From: Lachnospiraceae bacterium
Lineage (GTDB): Bacteria; Bacillota; Clostridia; Lachnospirales; Lachnospiraceae
Assembly (NCBI GenBank): GCA_017439665.1
Contig: JAFSIS010000062.1
Span: 1 to 64,000, forward strand
Reading direction: 5' to 3'
Length of the DNA: 64,000 bases
In this document: in pieces, positions 26,201 to 34,774 of the stretch
How the letters are laid out: each line of letters opens with the position of its first letter
Position numbering within the stretch: the first letter of the stretch is position 1
The notes under the pieces: model-generated
What the model saw: the letters and a program-made list of their open reading frames with translations, nothing else
What the model was told of the DNA's origin: nothing
Databases searched by the model: none
Position numbers and translations under genes: made by a program

Positions 26201-27339
26201 AAAACATAGAGCTGGCTATCCAGACCTCATCCATGGACCTGTCTTCTCTGAGCGGAAGCGGTATCACCATTCAGGTCAGCGGAAGGGAGATTGACACCCT
26301 TCAGGAGATTGCCCTGGAGGTGGCTGATATCGTTCGTGGGGTAGAAGGCACCACAGAGGTGGCTGATGGATTAGAAGAGAGTACGGGAGAGGTAAGAGTT
26401 CTGGTGGATCGTGCCAGAGCAATGGATTATGGTCTGACGGTGGGCCAGATCTATTCTCAGCTGTATGCGAAGCTGGCTTCCCCCACCAGCAGCACCATTT
26501 TGACCACGGACATCAAAGAATATGACGTTTATGTCATTCATGAAAAAGACAGTACCATGACGAAGGAGGAGCTTCAGGATATCCTGTTGGATACCACCGA
26601 TAAGGAAGGGAAAAAGCTTCAGGTTCCCCTTTCAGAAGTGGCGGAGTTTGCGGATAAGGAGGGTCTTAAGGCCATTAACCGTTCCGAACAGAGCCGTTAC
26701 ATTGCCGTTACGGCTCAGATCGCAGAGGGTCATAACGTGGGGATCGTTTCTGCAGATGTGGAGGAGGCACTGGCAGATTATGAGCTGCCCACCGGCTACA
26801 CCCTGCATTTCAGCGGGGAAAATGAGACCATTATGGAAGCAATGGAGCAGCTGATGCTGATGCTGATCCTGGCTGTAGCCTTCATGTATCTGATCATGGT
26901 GGCTCAGTTCCAGTCCCTGCTGTCTCCTTTTATCATTATGTTTACGATTCCCCTTGCCTTTACCGGAGGCTTTCTGGGACTTTATTTTACCGGAAGTGAG
27001 GTCAGTGTAATTGCAGTTATCGGCTTCGTTATGCTGTCGGGAATCATTGTCAATAATGGTATCGTTCTGGTGGACTATACCAACCAGTTACGGGAAGAGG
27101 GAATGGAAAAACATCAGGCCCTTTTGGTTGCCGGAAGAGTCAGGCTGCGTCCGGTATTAATGACCGCCCTGACCACCATTTTCGGTTTGCTGACCATGGC
27201 CTTCGGAACCGGAATGGGGGCGGATATGTCCCGGCCCATGGCTATCGTTACCATTGGAGGTTTGACCTATGGCACCTTGCTGACCCTGATCGTGATTCCC
27301 TGTATCTATGATCTATTTCAGCGGGAAAAGAAAAACTGA
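23248..27339 (+). CDS. RND-superfamily exporter with large coiled-coil insertion
   Basis: 1363 residues from ATG 23248 (GAGGAGAACAG upstream). The plan is that of AcrB/HAE permeases: helix 1 near residues 10-30, porter half one, six helices around 670-870 (with LALGIGMLVDNSIVVIENIY, the conserved acid-bearing helix 4), porter half two, and five more helices to the end. Between residues 205 and 530 the first porter half holds an insert of heptads such as ELADGRKELTDGWKELDD and QLEAVESQLEAGQEQIDTG, predicted to make a long coiled-coil hairpin projecting from the membrane. No adaptor or outer-membrane partner genes are present, as expected in a Firmicute. Substrate unknown; drug, lipid or peptide export are all possible. 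Confidence 0.88.
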   Translation: MIAKFSVKKPYTVLVAVVLILILGLVSFTKMTTDLLPSINLPYVIVMTTYPGASPETVEMAVTKPVEASMATVSNIEGISSVSGENYSLVILEFAQSADMDSVSLEIRENLDQIKSYWDDSIGNPVIMKLNPDMLPIMVAAVGIEGMTTAEISDYTTDHLIPELESIEGVASASASGLLEENVHVVIRQDKIDAINKQVFGAIDVEMEEAEQELADGRKELTDGWKELDDSVAELADAQKELEEGKQELANGRADLETGKADLAAGKEELAAKKEQTAKELADKYAQVVDGLAQVEANIATLSLTIQQLQSGIKELEAGGMNKESLQQAATGIAALQSGVKQLGAALEQIAAGMGIDDVSSMTIQAIDTALQNLPDPEYAAQWSTLKDSITMALGDNSWESGTWGDLQTALTEQSTAVSEGLKAYTTLEQTQAGLDKLKSTKAELEAALEALTKGEIEAAIGFGSADAQLAYGEAQLEAAQSQLEAVESQLEAGQEQIDTGLEQIETAKDQLKEAEDQLKEGEEQLEEARADAYLSADMNGVLTVDTVKSLLTAQNFSMPSGYVTEGDVEYLVRVGEKPANVEELAAMPILNVKMDGVEVITLSDVADVFMTDNSDEIYTNVNGSAGVILSMQKQTGYSTGDVSDRINEKFEELMADNENLILINLMDQGIYIDLVMDSIFDNIILGFGLAILILIVFLKDIKPTFIIACSIPISLVAAIVCMYFSGVTLNVISLSGLALGIGMLVDNSIVVIENIYRLRNEGATMREAAVEGAREVAGAIAASTLTTVCVFAPIIFTEGITRQLFVDMGLTIAYSLLASLVMALTVVPAMASKVLTSTKDPTQGGFFDKMAGGYEKVLDVSLRFKPLVLIGVVVLLVISAAASLSKGTAFMPEMDNTQLTVSITLPKDTPLEETAATTDEVISRLETLSDVENIGAMLGSGSMSLMASSEETNATVIYLTTKEDKEKNNQELAREIETLLADIENIELAIQTSSMDLSSLSGSGITIQVSGREIDTLQEIALEVADIVRGVEGTTEVADGLEESTGEVRVLVDRARAMDYGLTVGQIYSQLYAKLASPTSSTILTTDIKEYDVYVIHEKDSTMTKEELQDILLDTTDKEGKKLQVPLSEVAEFADKEGLKAINRSEQSRYIAVTAQIAEGHNVGIVSADVEEALADYELPTGYTLHFSGENETIMEAMEQLMLMLILAVAFMYLIMVAQFQSLLSPFIIMFTIPLAFTGGFLGLYFTGSEVSVIAVIGFVMLSGIIVNNGIVLVDYTNQLREEGMEKHQALLVAGRVRLRPVLMTALTTIFGLLTMAFGTGMGADMSRPMAIVTIGGLTYGTLLTLIVIPCIYDLFQREKKN

Positions 27340-27367
27340 TTTTTTGTAAATAAAACTAAAATTAATG

Positions 27368-27396
27368 TTGACAGGCCACCTTCCTTATGATAAGAT
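27368..27396 (+). promoter_or_regulatory. Promoter of tRNA-Thr
   Basis: TTGACA, 17 bases, TAAGAT, ending 29 bases before the tRNA. Confidence 0.85.
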
Positions 27397-27425
27397 AACC
27401 TTCGTCGGTGAGTTTTCATCGGTAG

Positions 27426-27498
<73 letters not shown>

Positions 27499-27506
27499 CG
27501 TATTGT

Positions 27507-27552
27507 AGAAAGACTTTTTGAGGAGGATTCCTTGAAAGGTCTTTTTCTTTTA
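27507..27552 (+). terminator. Terminator between tRNA-Thr and trmO
   Basis: AAAGAC and GTCTTT pair across an imperfect inner stem, followed by TTTCTTTT. Readthrough into trmO is possible but not assured. Confidence 0.6.
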
Positions 27553-27577
27553 TCCGGGAAGCAAGGGGGAGAAACCT

Positions 27578-28288
27578 ATGGAAGAAAAGCTGATCGTAGT
27601 GGCAAGGATTCATACAGGCTTTAAGGAAAAATTCGGAATCCCCAGGCAGAGTGGTCTGGTGCCATCCTTAAAGGCAGAAATCCATTTTGAAGGGGAATTC
27701 AGTAATCCTGATGCCATAAGAGGGATCGAGGAATATTCCCATCTGTGGCTGATCTGGGGGTTTACGAAGGCAGGCTGGGAGAAGCGGAATCTGACGGTTG
27801 CGCCACCCAGACTTGGGGGAAAAGAAAGAAGAGGGATTTTTGCTACCCGTTCACCCTTTCGCCCCAATTCTCTGGGGCTTTCCAGTGTAAAGCTGGAGGA
27901 GGTGCGTAGAGGAGAGAGAGGAGAAACCATTCTGGTGGTTTCCGGTGCAGATCTTTTGGATGGAACACCCATTTATGACATCAAACCCTATCTGCCCTAT
28001 ACGGATCTGCATCCGGAGGCTGTAGGAGGCTTTGGACAGGCTCATAAGGCGGATGGCATCCGGATAATTTTTCCGGAGGAGTTAAAGGAACTTCTTCCCA
28101 TTAAGATCCGTGAGACGGTGGAGGAGCTTTTGAAACAGGATCCCAGGGCTGCCTATAACAAAAAGGAGGACTATGTCTACGGCATGCACTATGATGGCTA
28201 TGATATTCGTTTCAGCGTAACAGAAGGAAGCCTTACGGTACGAGAGGTGATAAAAGCTAAGGCAGAGGGCTGGAAAAAGGTGAAGTAG
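27578..28288 (+). CDS. trmO: tRNA (t6A37)-N6-methyltransferase TrmO/TsaA
   Basis: 236 residues, UPF0066 (YaeB/TsaA) family. In E. coli TrmO uses SAM to methylate t6A37 of tRNA-Thr(GGU), giving m6t6A. The beta-barrel catalytic domain is residues 1-140: RIHTGFKEKFGIPRQSGLVP, EYSHLWLIWGF, then RRGIFATRSPFRPNSLGLSS and DLLDGTPIYDIKPYLPYTD, all signature segments. A C-terminal domain (RFSVTEGSLTVREVIKA) follows. The gene lies 79 bases after the tRNA-Thr(GGT) gene, its expected substrate. CAAGGGGGAGAAACCT precedes the start. Confidence 0.92.
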   Translation: MEEKLIVVARIHTGFKEKFGIPRQSGLVPSLKAEIHFEGEFSNPDAIRGIEEYSHLWLIWGFTKAGWEKRNLTVAPPRLGGKERRGIFATRSPFRPNSLGLSSVKLEEVRRGERGETILVVSGADLLDGTPIYDIKPYLPYTDLHPEAVGGFGQAHKADGIRIIFPEELKELLPIKIRETVEELLKQDPRAAYNKKEDYVYGMHYDGYDIRFSVTEGSLTVREVIKAKAEGWKKVK

Positions 28289-28308
28289 AAAGAGATATAT
28301 TTATTTAT

Positions 28309-28400
28309 AGGGATGTTGTAAAATTTTTTATTAAACTAACTGCGATCGAACAAAGGATAACAGTAAGCAAATAAAAAATTTTGCAACATCCCTTTTTTGA
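28309..28400. repeat. 23-bp inverted repeat, 85-base palindromic element
   Basis: Left arm 28309-28331 begins AGGGATGTTG; right arm 28371-28393 is its complement with a single G-U position; the 39-base centre is unpaired. A T-run follows the right arm, so it can terminate trmO transcription, but the arms are far longer than in other terminators here. A miniature inverted-repeat element is an alternative. Confidence 0.7.
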
Positions 28401-28512
28401 AAAATTGAAGTGCAGGATATTTTTATGGGATTTTTTCAGCGGATATTGTATCTAATGAATGTAAGCGATAATTAGCTTAGATAAAAATGTGTACACAGGA
28501 GGAACTGCTTTT

Positions 28513-29028
28513 ATGCAGGAAAGGAAAACAGAATATCTGGTTGAAAGGGCAAAAAAACAAGATTCAGAGGCTTTTACAGAATTGATGCAGCTGTATGTGA
28601 AGGATATGTATAAGGTCGGGATTGCAATTTTAAAAAATGATGCTGATGTGGCAGATGCAATGCAGGATACCATTTTATCCTGTTGGGAAAAGCTAAACAG
28701 TTTGAAGCAAAACAAATACTTTAAAACATGGATGATAAGGATTTTGATCAACCAATGCTATCAGCTTCAGAGGAAAAATAAGATTTATACTGGCTTTGAT
28801 GAATCAGTAGTAACAGGATATGAAGATTCTTACAATTTGGAGTTTAAAGAGGCCTTAGACACTTTGGAGGATAAGTATCGTGTTATTATGATTCTGTTTT
28901 ATGTACAAGGCTACCGGATTCCGGAAATTTCAGCAATCTTAAAAATTCCCAAAAGCACTGTGCAAACCAGACTTTTCAGAGGAAGAAAGCAGCTGGCAAA
29001 ATATTATGATGAAAGCAAGAAGAGGTAA
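28513..29028 (+). CDS. ECF-type RNA polymerase sigma factor
   Basis: 171 residues from ATG 28513, with AGGAGG nine bases before; an earlier GTG overlaps the ribosome site and is rejected. Region 2 is EAFTELMQLYVKDMYKVGIA and DADVADAMQDTILSCWEKL; region 4 is LEDKYRVIMILFYVQGYRIP, ISAILKIPKSTVQTRLFRGR. There is no region 3, so it is a group 4 factor. The next gene, five bases on, encodes a DUF4179 membrane protein, the usual anti-sigma partner in Firmicutes. The stimulus is unknown. Confidence 0.9.
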   Translation: MQERKTEYLVERAKKQDSEAFTELMQLYVKDMYKVGIAILKNDADVADAMQDTILSCWEKLNSLKQNKYFKTWMIRILINQCYQLQRKNKIYTGFDESVVTGYEDSYNLEFKEALDTLEDKYRVIMILFYVQGYRIPEISAILKIPKSTVQTRLFRGRKQLAKYYDESKKR

Positions 29029-29032
29029 TCAA

Positions 29033-30247
29033 ATGAAAAAAAGAATAGAAGATATTTTAAAAAGTGATATTGTAATACCCGATATCGTACAGAATCAAGT
29101 GAATCAGGCTTTTTCTGAAATCAGGGAAGGAAAACAAAAGATGAGTACCGGTGCAGATTGTACAGAAAGAAAAATAAATAAAGTTAAAAGGGGAAGAAGT
29201 TTATTAAAAGCTGCTGCTGTAATTGTGGTCATGACTGGTGCTTTGCTTTATTATACACCGACTATTGCGGCTAAATTTCCCTATATTGGAAGAATTTTTG
29301 AACAAATAGAAGAACATTTAACTTTTTCGGGAGATTATACAAAAAATAATATTGAACTTACAGAAGAAGATATGGCAGAAGCCGTCAGGGCAGAAAAATA
29401 TACAGCAGAGGATCAGGGAATTGTTATTACAGCCTCAGAGACGGTTTCAGATGGATATTCCTTGTATTTAACAGCTTCTATTATCTCTTATGACGATCAG
29501 TTCAATGAGATCCTGCCGATCTATGTAAGAGAATCAGAAGAAAACACAGCGGCTCAGATTTATATCAAGGGCTCATGGATATTGAATGGAACAGAATATG
29601 ACATAGAGAGTGAGATGGAAGGAAAGATTGTTGATGACAGCATCTTTGTGGGAATGTTAAAATTTGATTTTCCGGGGAAGGTTGAAAATAAGAATGAGGT
29701 AAAAATTGTAATTACAAGTATTGAGTATGATAATATAGAAGTGAAAGGCGTTGAACATAGTTCTTCTTCACACTTGATCAATGGTCAGTGGGAGTTGGAG
29801 GTACCGTTTATCACAGAGGAAAAAGAAAATAAAAGAATCGCAATTAATGAAACACATGATCATATTCAAATAGATGAACTGGTGATAACTCCATATCAGG
29901 TGATCGTATATGGAAATAATGATAGTTTGGAAGAAAGGGTCACAGAAGAAATAAGAGAAGAGATGCTGCAGATTAACCCCAATATGATGGATGGAGAAAT
30001 GTTTGATATTTTGGGATGGAATAACGTATCTTATTATATTACCCTTTTCGATCAGAATGGAGAAAAGCTAAATTTTGTAAACGAATCTTCCGGAGAAATA
30101 AGATTTGCAACTAATGGAAAAGAAATAGATAAACTGCATATATTGGTCTTTAATAGCTTTGAAGCGTGGCTGCAGGTGGAAAAAGAAGGTGAAGATAGTG
30201 CAGTGTCCCAAACTGCAGTAATTGATAAATGGGTTATGGTAGAATAA
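29033..30247 (+). CDS. DUF4179 membrane protein, probable anti-sigma factor
   Basis: 404 residues from ATG 29033 (AGAGGTAATCAA upstream); ATG 29006 inside the sigma gene is less likely. The first 55 residues are cytoplasmic (KRIEDILKSDIVIPDIVQNQ), a single membrane helix spans about 57-74 (LLKAAAVIVVMTGALLYY), and about 330 residues lie outside. The DUF4179 part begins after the helix, and beta-rich Ig-like segments follow (IVITASETVSDGYSLYLTAS, ELVITPYQVIVYG). By family context it holds the ECF factor at the membrane until an envelope signal arrives. Co-transcribed with the sigma gene. Confidence 0.8.
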   Translation: MKKRIEDILKSDIVIPDIVQNQVNQAFSEIREGKQKMSTGADCTERKINKVKRGRSLLKAAAVIVVMTGALLYYTPTIAAKFPYIGRIFEQIEEHLTFSGDYTKNNIELTEEDMAEAVRAEKYTAEDQGIVITASETVSDGYSLYLTASIISYDDQFNEILPIYVRESEENTAAQIYIKGSWILNGTEYDIESEMEGKIVDDSIFVGMLKFDFPGKVENKNEVKIVITSIEYDNIEVKGVEHSSSSHLINGQWELEVPFITEEKENKRIAINETHDHIQIDELVITPYQVIVYGNNDSLEERVTEEIREEMLQINPNMMDGEMFDILGWNNVSYYITLFDQNGEKLNFVNESSGEIRFATNGKEIDKLHILVFNSFEAWLQVEKEGEDSAVSQTAVIDKWVMVE

Positions 30248-30259
30248 ATGATAATCCGG

Positions 30260-30288
30260 TTGAAAAATCAGAAAAAAATGAGTATAAT
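30260..30288 (+). promoter_or_regulatory. Promoter of the zinc-ribbon gene
   Basis: TTGAAA, 17 bases, TATAAT, followed by a 42-base leader with AAAGGAGG. Confidence 0.85.
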
Positions 30289-30330
30289 TGATAAATAATC
30301 ACTCATTCTATCCAAAAGGAGGATTTTGTC

Positions 30331-30759
30331 ATGTCATTTTTTGAAAATATCAGTGAAACCCTGACGAGTAAGGGAAAGGAAGCAGCAGAGGCAGCAAAGA
30401 AGGTAGCTGAAGTGGCTAATTTGAAGGGCCAGATCAACGGAATTAAGACAGAAATCAAAAAGAATTATATGAAAATCGGCGAAGCCTACTATGAGGCCTA
30501 CAAGGATTCTGATGTAGTTTGTGAATTTGAAGAAAATGTGCAGTCCATCCGGGATGCAAAACGGGCAGTGGAGGAGTTGGAGAAGAAGATCAGGGATATC
30601 CGGGGAGATATCAAATGTCCTCAGTGTGAGAGCCTCATCCCTTCTGATTGTGCTTACTGTCCCAGATGCGGTGCTAAGCAGGAAGAATTCTTCGATAATG
30701 AAGATGGAAATGCGGATGAGTACACAGAGGATTTTATCATCCCGGAAGAAGAGGAATAA
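30331..30759 (+). CDS. Coiled-coil zinc-ribbon protein
   Basis: 142 residues. The first 90 residues are helical and heptad-like (SKGKEAAEAAKKVAEVANLK, RAVEELEKKIRDIRG), then a zinc ribbon CPQC...CAYCPRCGAK at about residues 93-115, then an acidic tail of E and D. No membrane segment or signal peptide. The family is common in Lachnospiraceae with no known role; a protein-protein adaptor is likely. It has its own promoter and a shared bidirectional terminator. Confidence 0.7.
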   Translation: MSFFENISETLTSKGKEAAEAAKKVAEVANLKGQINGIKTEIKKNYMKIGEAYYEAYKDSDVVCEFEENVQSIRDAKRAVEELEKKIRDIRGDIKCPQCESLIPSDCAYCPRCGAKQEEFFDNEDGNADEYTEDFIIPEEEE

Positions 30760-30805
30760 AGCCGGCCGGAAACTTATTTTAATAAAAAGAGTTTTGCAGA
30801 AAGAA

Positions 30806-30861
30806 GAATCCCACAGGAAGCAGGTGTTGTGATCGGTTGCCTGCGGGATTCGTTTATTTTT
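30806..30861. terminator. Bidirectional terminator
   Basis: GAATCCC and GGGATTC with inner CAGG/CCTG pair between two convergent genes; T-rich sequence follows on the plus strand. Confidence 0.7.
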
Positions 30862-30878
30862 AAAGGCAGAAGCCCTGA

Positions 30879-31823
30879 TCAATTCCGTCCAGCTTCCAGG
30901 ATCTGTTCCATCCACCGGGCCAGATCGGCATAGACCTGTAAGCGGTCCAGTTCATTTAAAACTTCATGCCTGTCTCCCTCGTAAAATTTCACTTCAACCT
31001 GCTTCATTCCCGCCCGAAGGAAGCTGTCTGCAGCCCTATGTACGCCCCGGGTATAGTCCCCTACAGGATCCTCGGTTCCGGAAATAAAGAGAACCGGAAG
31101 AGCAGAGGGCATTTTCTTAAGATTATTGCGGGAGTACAGGCGGCTGATTCCCAGAAACATTTCATGAAAGGCGTTTAGGGTAAACAAAAAAGTACAGCGT
31201 TTATCTGCCAGATAAGTGTCCACGATGGCTGTATCACGGGTCAGCCAGTCCTTTTCGGTTCTCAGAGGATGAATCCGTTTATTGTAGCTGCCAAAAGTCA
31301 TTTTGTCTACAAAGGGGCTGCGGTACCGGGAACCTTTAAAAAGGGTCATAAGCCCAGTGGTGGCCATACCGCCCCAGACCATGGCAGGGGGCTGATGGCC
31401 TGTGCCCGAGATAATGGCCCCCGTAAGCTCATTTCCATAGGTAAAAAGATACTGTCTTGCATAAAAGGAGCCCATGCTGTGACCCAGAAGAAAATAAGGA
31501 AGATGGGGATAGGCCTTTCGGGTAATCCGGGTGAGTTCATGCATATCTTTAAGCAGAATCTGATTTCCTTTTTTCTTGGCAAAAAATCCGTAATCTTCCT
31601 CTGAAATTACAGAATTTCCATGGCCCAGATGGTCATTTCCCGTGACGATGATTCCCCGCTTATTAAGAAACTGAGCAAATTCTTCATAGCGTTTGATAAA
31701 TTCGGTCATTCCGTGGGCAATCTGCAGAATGGCCCGGGGAGCAGTCTCAGGAAGATAGCGGAGGGCATGAATCCCTGTCCTTCCATCCTGTGAGGGGTAA
31801 AAAAATTCTTCTTTCATGCACAT
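30879..31823 (-). CDS. Alpha/beta hydrolase, lysophospholipase/monoglyceride lipase type
   Basis: 314 residues from MCMKEEFFYPSQDG, which AGGAGG precedes; the frame extends 41 codons upstream but that part is a degenerate repeat without a ribosome site. Motifs are IAHGMTEFIKRYEEFAQFLN (oxyanion-side loop), nucleophile GHSMGS, acid in ISGTEDPVGDY and histidine in EGDRHEVLNELD. This matches the Hydrolase_4 group that cleaves lysophospholipids or monoacylglycerols. No signal peptide, so it is cytoplasmic. It lies downstream of the PBP gene, separated by that gene's terminator. Confidence 0.85.
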   Translation of the reverse strand: MCMKEEFFYPSQDGRTGIHALRYLPETAPRAILQIAHGMTEFIKRYEEFAQFLNKRGIIVTGNDHLGHGNSVISEEDYGFFAKKKGNQILLKDMHELTRITRKAYPHLPYFLLGHSMGSFYARQYLFTYGNELTGAIISGTGHQPPAMVWGGMATTGLMTLFKGSRYRSPFVDKMTFGSYNKRIHPLRTEKDWLTRDTAIVDTYLADKRCTFLFTLNAFHEMFLGISRLYSRNNLKKMPSALPVLFISGTEDPVGDYTRGVHRAADSFLRAGMKQVEVKFYEGDRHEVLNELDRLQVYADLARWMEQILEAGRN

Positions 31824-31944
31824 ATACGGATCTCCTCCTTTTTCATCTGAAATAGATTTTCCAACAGGATAAAGCGTTCCTTCCCATAGCAGTGCTTCTT
31901 TGTACAACAAAGTTTCCTGATGTAGTAAAGCTTTCCTGTAGAAC

Positions 31945-31975
31945 AAAAAATCCCGGCGGGGAAAATTCCCGCCGG
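31945..31975 (-). terminator. Terminator of the class A PBP gene
   Basis: On the minus strand CCGGCGGG and CCCGCCGG pair perfectly around a 7-base loop, then a T6 run. Confidence 0.88.
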
Positions 31976-31983
31976 AACATGGG

Positions 31984-34668
31984 TTACTGTGTAGATTGAG
32001 CTGCTTCCTGAGCTGCTACTGCAGCCTGGTTTCTGGCCTGGATCTCCTCCCACTGAGAAACGATGATCGCTTCCGCATTGGGATCAGCCATAAAGGCTTC
32101 ATTATGAGGACAGTAGCTTAAACCGGAAATACCTTCTGTGGAAGCTTCACCGGTAACCGTAGTTACAGTGGTGTTTCCCAGAGTGGCAGAACCACTGAGC
32201 AGAGAGGGATGCTCCGGAGGGGTAAGCTCAAAGATACCATCTACCTTGAAAGGACAGGTTGCACAGGCTGCCTGCTGAGAGTAGTTACACAGACTTCCCT
32301 GATAGTGTACATTACAGGAGTCTGTAGGAACCGTTCCTTCAGCAAAATATTCCGTGTACAGAGTATGGTCACACAAGCCCGCGATGGGCAGCTTACCGGA
32401 TCGGGAGCAGACGGTAGCCTGTACCAGTCCGGCAGGAGTCTCAAAGGACTTGGAAGGAAGCTCTGCATGAACCCGGGACATGACCTTTTTCCAAAGGGTT
32501 TTTGCCAGGTTCCGTTCACCGTTTCCGGAACGCAGGGAGGCATTGTTATCAATACCTGCCCAGGTGGTAGCGGTGTAGTAAGGCGTGTAGCCGGCAAACC
32601 ATACATCTACATAGTTGGTACTGGTTCCGGTCTTTCCGGCAATGGGCATTCCGCCGAAATTAACAGAGCCACCGGTACCCCTGATGACCGTATCCTGCAT
32701 GGCACTGGTCAGCAGGAAAGCAGTAGTTTCTTTGATGACCTGTCGGGTTTCACTCTCCGTATTGTCCAGGATCACATTTCCTTCACTGTCTACCACCTTG
32801 GTGTACAGCTTGGGTTCAATATAGGTACCCATATTGGCAATAGCTGCATAGGCAGCATTCAGATCATAAGTAGAAACACCCTTGGTCAGTCCGCCCAATA
32901 CGATGGACTGTTCAATATCGGAATATACGTTTCCGTTGATCTCCTGGGCGGCAACCATGGAGCTGATACCGAATTTTACAGCATAATCAAAGCCCAGCTG
33001 AGGGGTGATCTGGGTTACGGTTTTTACCGCAACAATATTCAAAGAGTCATAAATACCTTCCCGCAGGCTGCAGAGTCCACGGTAGGGAACCGCACTGGTA
33101 TCATACCAATTGGATACGGGAGTTCCGTCATGATAGTTAAAGGGGGCATCATTCTGGACGGATGCCAGAGTCAGCTGGCCCGTATCAAAAGCAGGGGCAT
33201 AGCCGGCAATGATCTTAAAGGTAGAGCCCGGTGAACGATAGGAGTCGGTAGCACGGTTCAGGGTACGGCTTCCCTCTTTGGTTCCCCGGCCGCCGATCAT
33301 GGCTACCACATGACCCGTACTCTGATCCTCTACAACGATGGTTACCTGTGGCTGGGGAGTGAGAACGATGGTCTCATCAAGGATCTCGTCACCTTCCGCC
33401 ATTACGGCAGCCTGGTAAAGGGCAATATCCGCATAGGCATCCTCCTGGGAGGAATACAGCAGATTGAAGCCGGATTTACCATTTTCACGGAAATATCTGC
33501 GGTACATTTCCGAGCTGTGGTGCTCAGTATCTCCATTGGCCTTGGTAATACTCAGCTGGTAGCTAAGCAGCCAGCGGATGTTCTCCGGATAATTTTCCGG
33601 ATTGGAGAATTCCTCATCACAGATGGCCTGGATGTCCGGGTCCTGAGTGGAATAAATTTTAAGACCACCGCTGTACAGCAGATGGTTGGCCTGTGCCTCA
33701 CTGTAACCGGCCTCCAGAAGATCGGCAAAGACCTGTGCAGTTACTGCATCGTCAAAGTAGGAAGTAATGGTAGTATCGCCAACCACCTCATTGGTCACCT
33801 TGATGCGGGAGTAAGGATCGTCAGCAAGAGCCTCGTCGTACTCCTCCTGAGTGATATAACCCTGTTCCAGCATGTTGGAGAGTACCTTGCTTCTTCTCTT
33901 GGCATTCTCATCAGGATGGGTAATGGGGTTATATCTGGAAGGATTCTGGGTGATCCCTGCGATTACCGCACATTCAGACAGGTTCAGCTCATAAACCTGT
34001 TTATTGAAATAGCGCAGGGATGCGGCCTGAACTCCCAGAGTATTCTGCCCCAGGTTAATGGTGTTCATGTAGTTTACCAGGATGGTATTTTTGTCTGTTT
34101 CTTTTTCCAGCTGAATAGCCAGATACTGCTCCTGAATCTTACGTTTCAATTTTTCCGCAAAGCTTTCTTCCGTTACCCAGTCGGTAAAGACCAGATTCTT
34201 CAAAAGCTGCTGGGTAATGGTACTGGCACCTTCGGAAAAATGGCCTTTATTTCTGACACCCACCATAAAGGCGCGGATGATACCTTTGATGTCAATACCG
34301 TTATGTTCATAAAATCGTGCGTCTTCAATGGCAACGAAGGCGTTGGCCAGATTTTCAGGGATCTTATCCATGGTTACCGGGATACGGTTGGAATCAGAGG
34401 CCACCAGTTTGGCAGTCTGATTCCCCTCGCTGTCATAAATAAAGGTGGAAAAACGGGTTGGTGCGATGGTCATCTGGGAAATGTCCGGTGAAGTGTCAAT
34501 AATTCCTTTTACTACACCCAAAGCGCCAAAGGCACCGATAATGCCTGCGCAGACAAAAACGATCAGAAAGACCTTGAAGAAGATAAGAACCGCTTTTTTT
34601 CCCCATTTGGAAGACTTAGCATTCAGTGCCTTTTGTTTATCAAGGACACTTTTTTTGCCATAGTTCAT
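31984..34668 (-). CDS. Class A penicillin-binding protein (PBP1A type)
   Basis: 894 residues from MNYGKKSVLDKQK, with AGGAGG upstream; a 29-codon in-frame extension back to GTG 34755 is considered leader. A membrane helix (VFLIVFVCAGIIGAFGALGV) anchors the protein. The GT51 glycosyltransferase domain has EDARFYEHNGIDIKGI near residue 115 and STITQQLLKNL; the transpeptidase has SPGSTFKI near 478 (catalytic Ser), SLN and KTGT near 677. It polymerises and crosslinks peptidoglycan outside the membrane. The C-terminal tail holds a cysteine-rich stretch (CNVHYQGSLCNYSQQAACAT) and an alanine/glutamine-rich end. Monocistronic, with its own promoter and terminator. Confidence 0.95.
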   Translation of the reverse strand: MNYGKKSVLDKQKALNAKSSKWGKKAVLIFFKVFLIVFVCAGIIGAFGALGVVKGIIDTSPDISQMTIAPTRFSTFIYDSEGNQTAKLVASDSNRIPVTMDKIPENLANAFVAIEDARFYEHNGIDIKGIIRAFMVGVRNKGHFSEGASTITQQLLKNLVFTDWVTEESFAEKLKRKIQEQYLAIQLEKETDKNTILVNYMNTINLGQNTLGVQAASLRYFNKQVYELNLSECAVIAGITQNPSRYNPITHPDENAKRRSKVLSNMLEQGYITQEEYDEALADDPYSRIKVTNEVVGDTTITSYFDDAVTAQVFADLLEAGYSEAQANHLLYSGGLKIYSTQDPDIQAICDEEFSNPENYPENIRWLLSYQLSITKANGDTEHHSSEMYRRYFRENGKSGFNLLYSSQEDAYADIALYQAAVMAEGDEILDETIVLTPQPQVTIVVEDQSTGHVVAMIGGRGTKEGSRTLNRATDSYRSPGSTFKIIAGYAPAFDTGQLTLASVQNDAPFNYHDGTPVSNWYDTSAVPYRGLCSLREGIYDSLNIVAVKTVTQITPQLGFDYAVKFGISSMVAAQEINGNVYSDIEQSIVLGGLTKGVSTYDLNAAYAAIANMGTYIEPKLYTKVVDSEGNVILDNTESETRQVIKETTAFLLTSAMQDTVIRGTGGSVNFGGMPIAGKTGTSTNYVDVWFAGYTPYYTATTWAGIDNNASLRSGNGERNLAKTLWKKVMSRVHAELPSKSFETPAGLVQATVCSRSGKLPIAGLCDHTLYTEYFAEGTVPTDSCNVHYQGSLCNYSQQAACATCPFKVDGIFELTPPEHPSLLSGSATLGNTTVTTVTGEASTEGISGLSYCPHNEAFMADPNAEAIIVSQWEEIQARNQAAVAAQEAAQSTQ

Positions 34669-34774
34669 GTATTCCTGCCTCCTTAATAAAGTTAAAGAGT
34701 AACTGTTTTGTACCTCCTCAGTTACAAGTAAAACTCTTATTTTATACATACCCACTTTTGGGCATCATCATACG

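Noticed and set aside
31824..31946. 41-residue N-terminal extension of the alpha/beta hydrolase
   Set aside because: It is a degenerate 36-base repeat just after the PBP terminator, without ribosome site; the internal ATG has AGGAGG.
32209..34491. Long open frames on the plus strand across the PBP gene
   Set aside because: They are shadows of the PBP codons; the PBP on the minus strand has all catalytic motifs.
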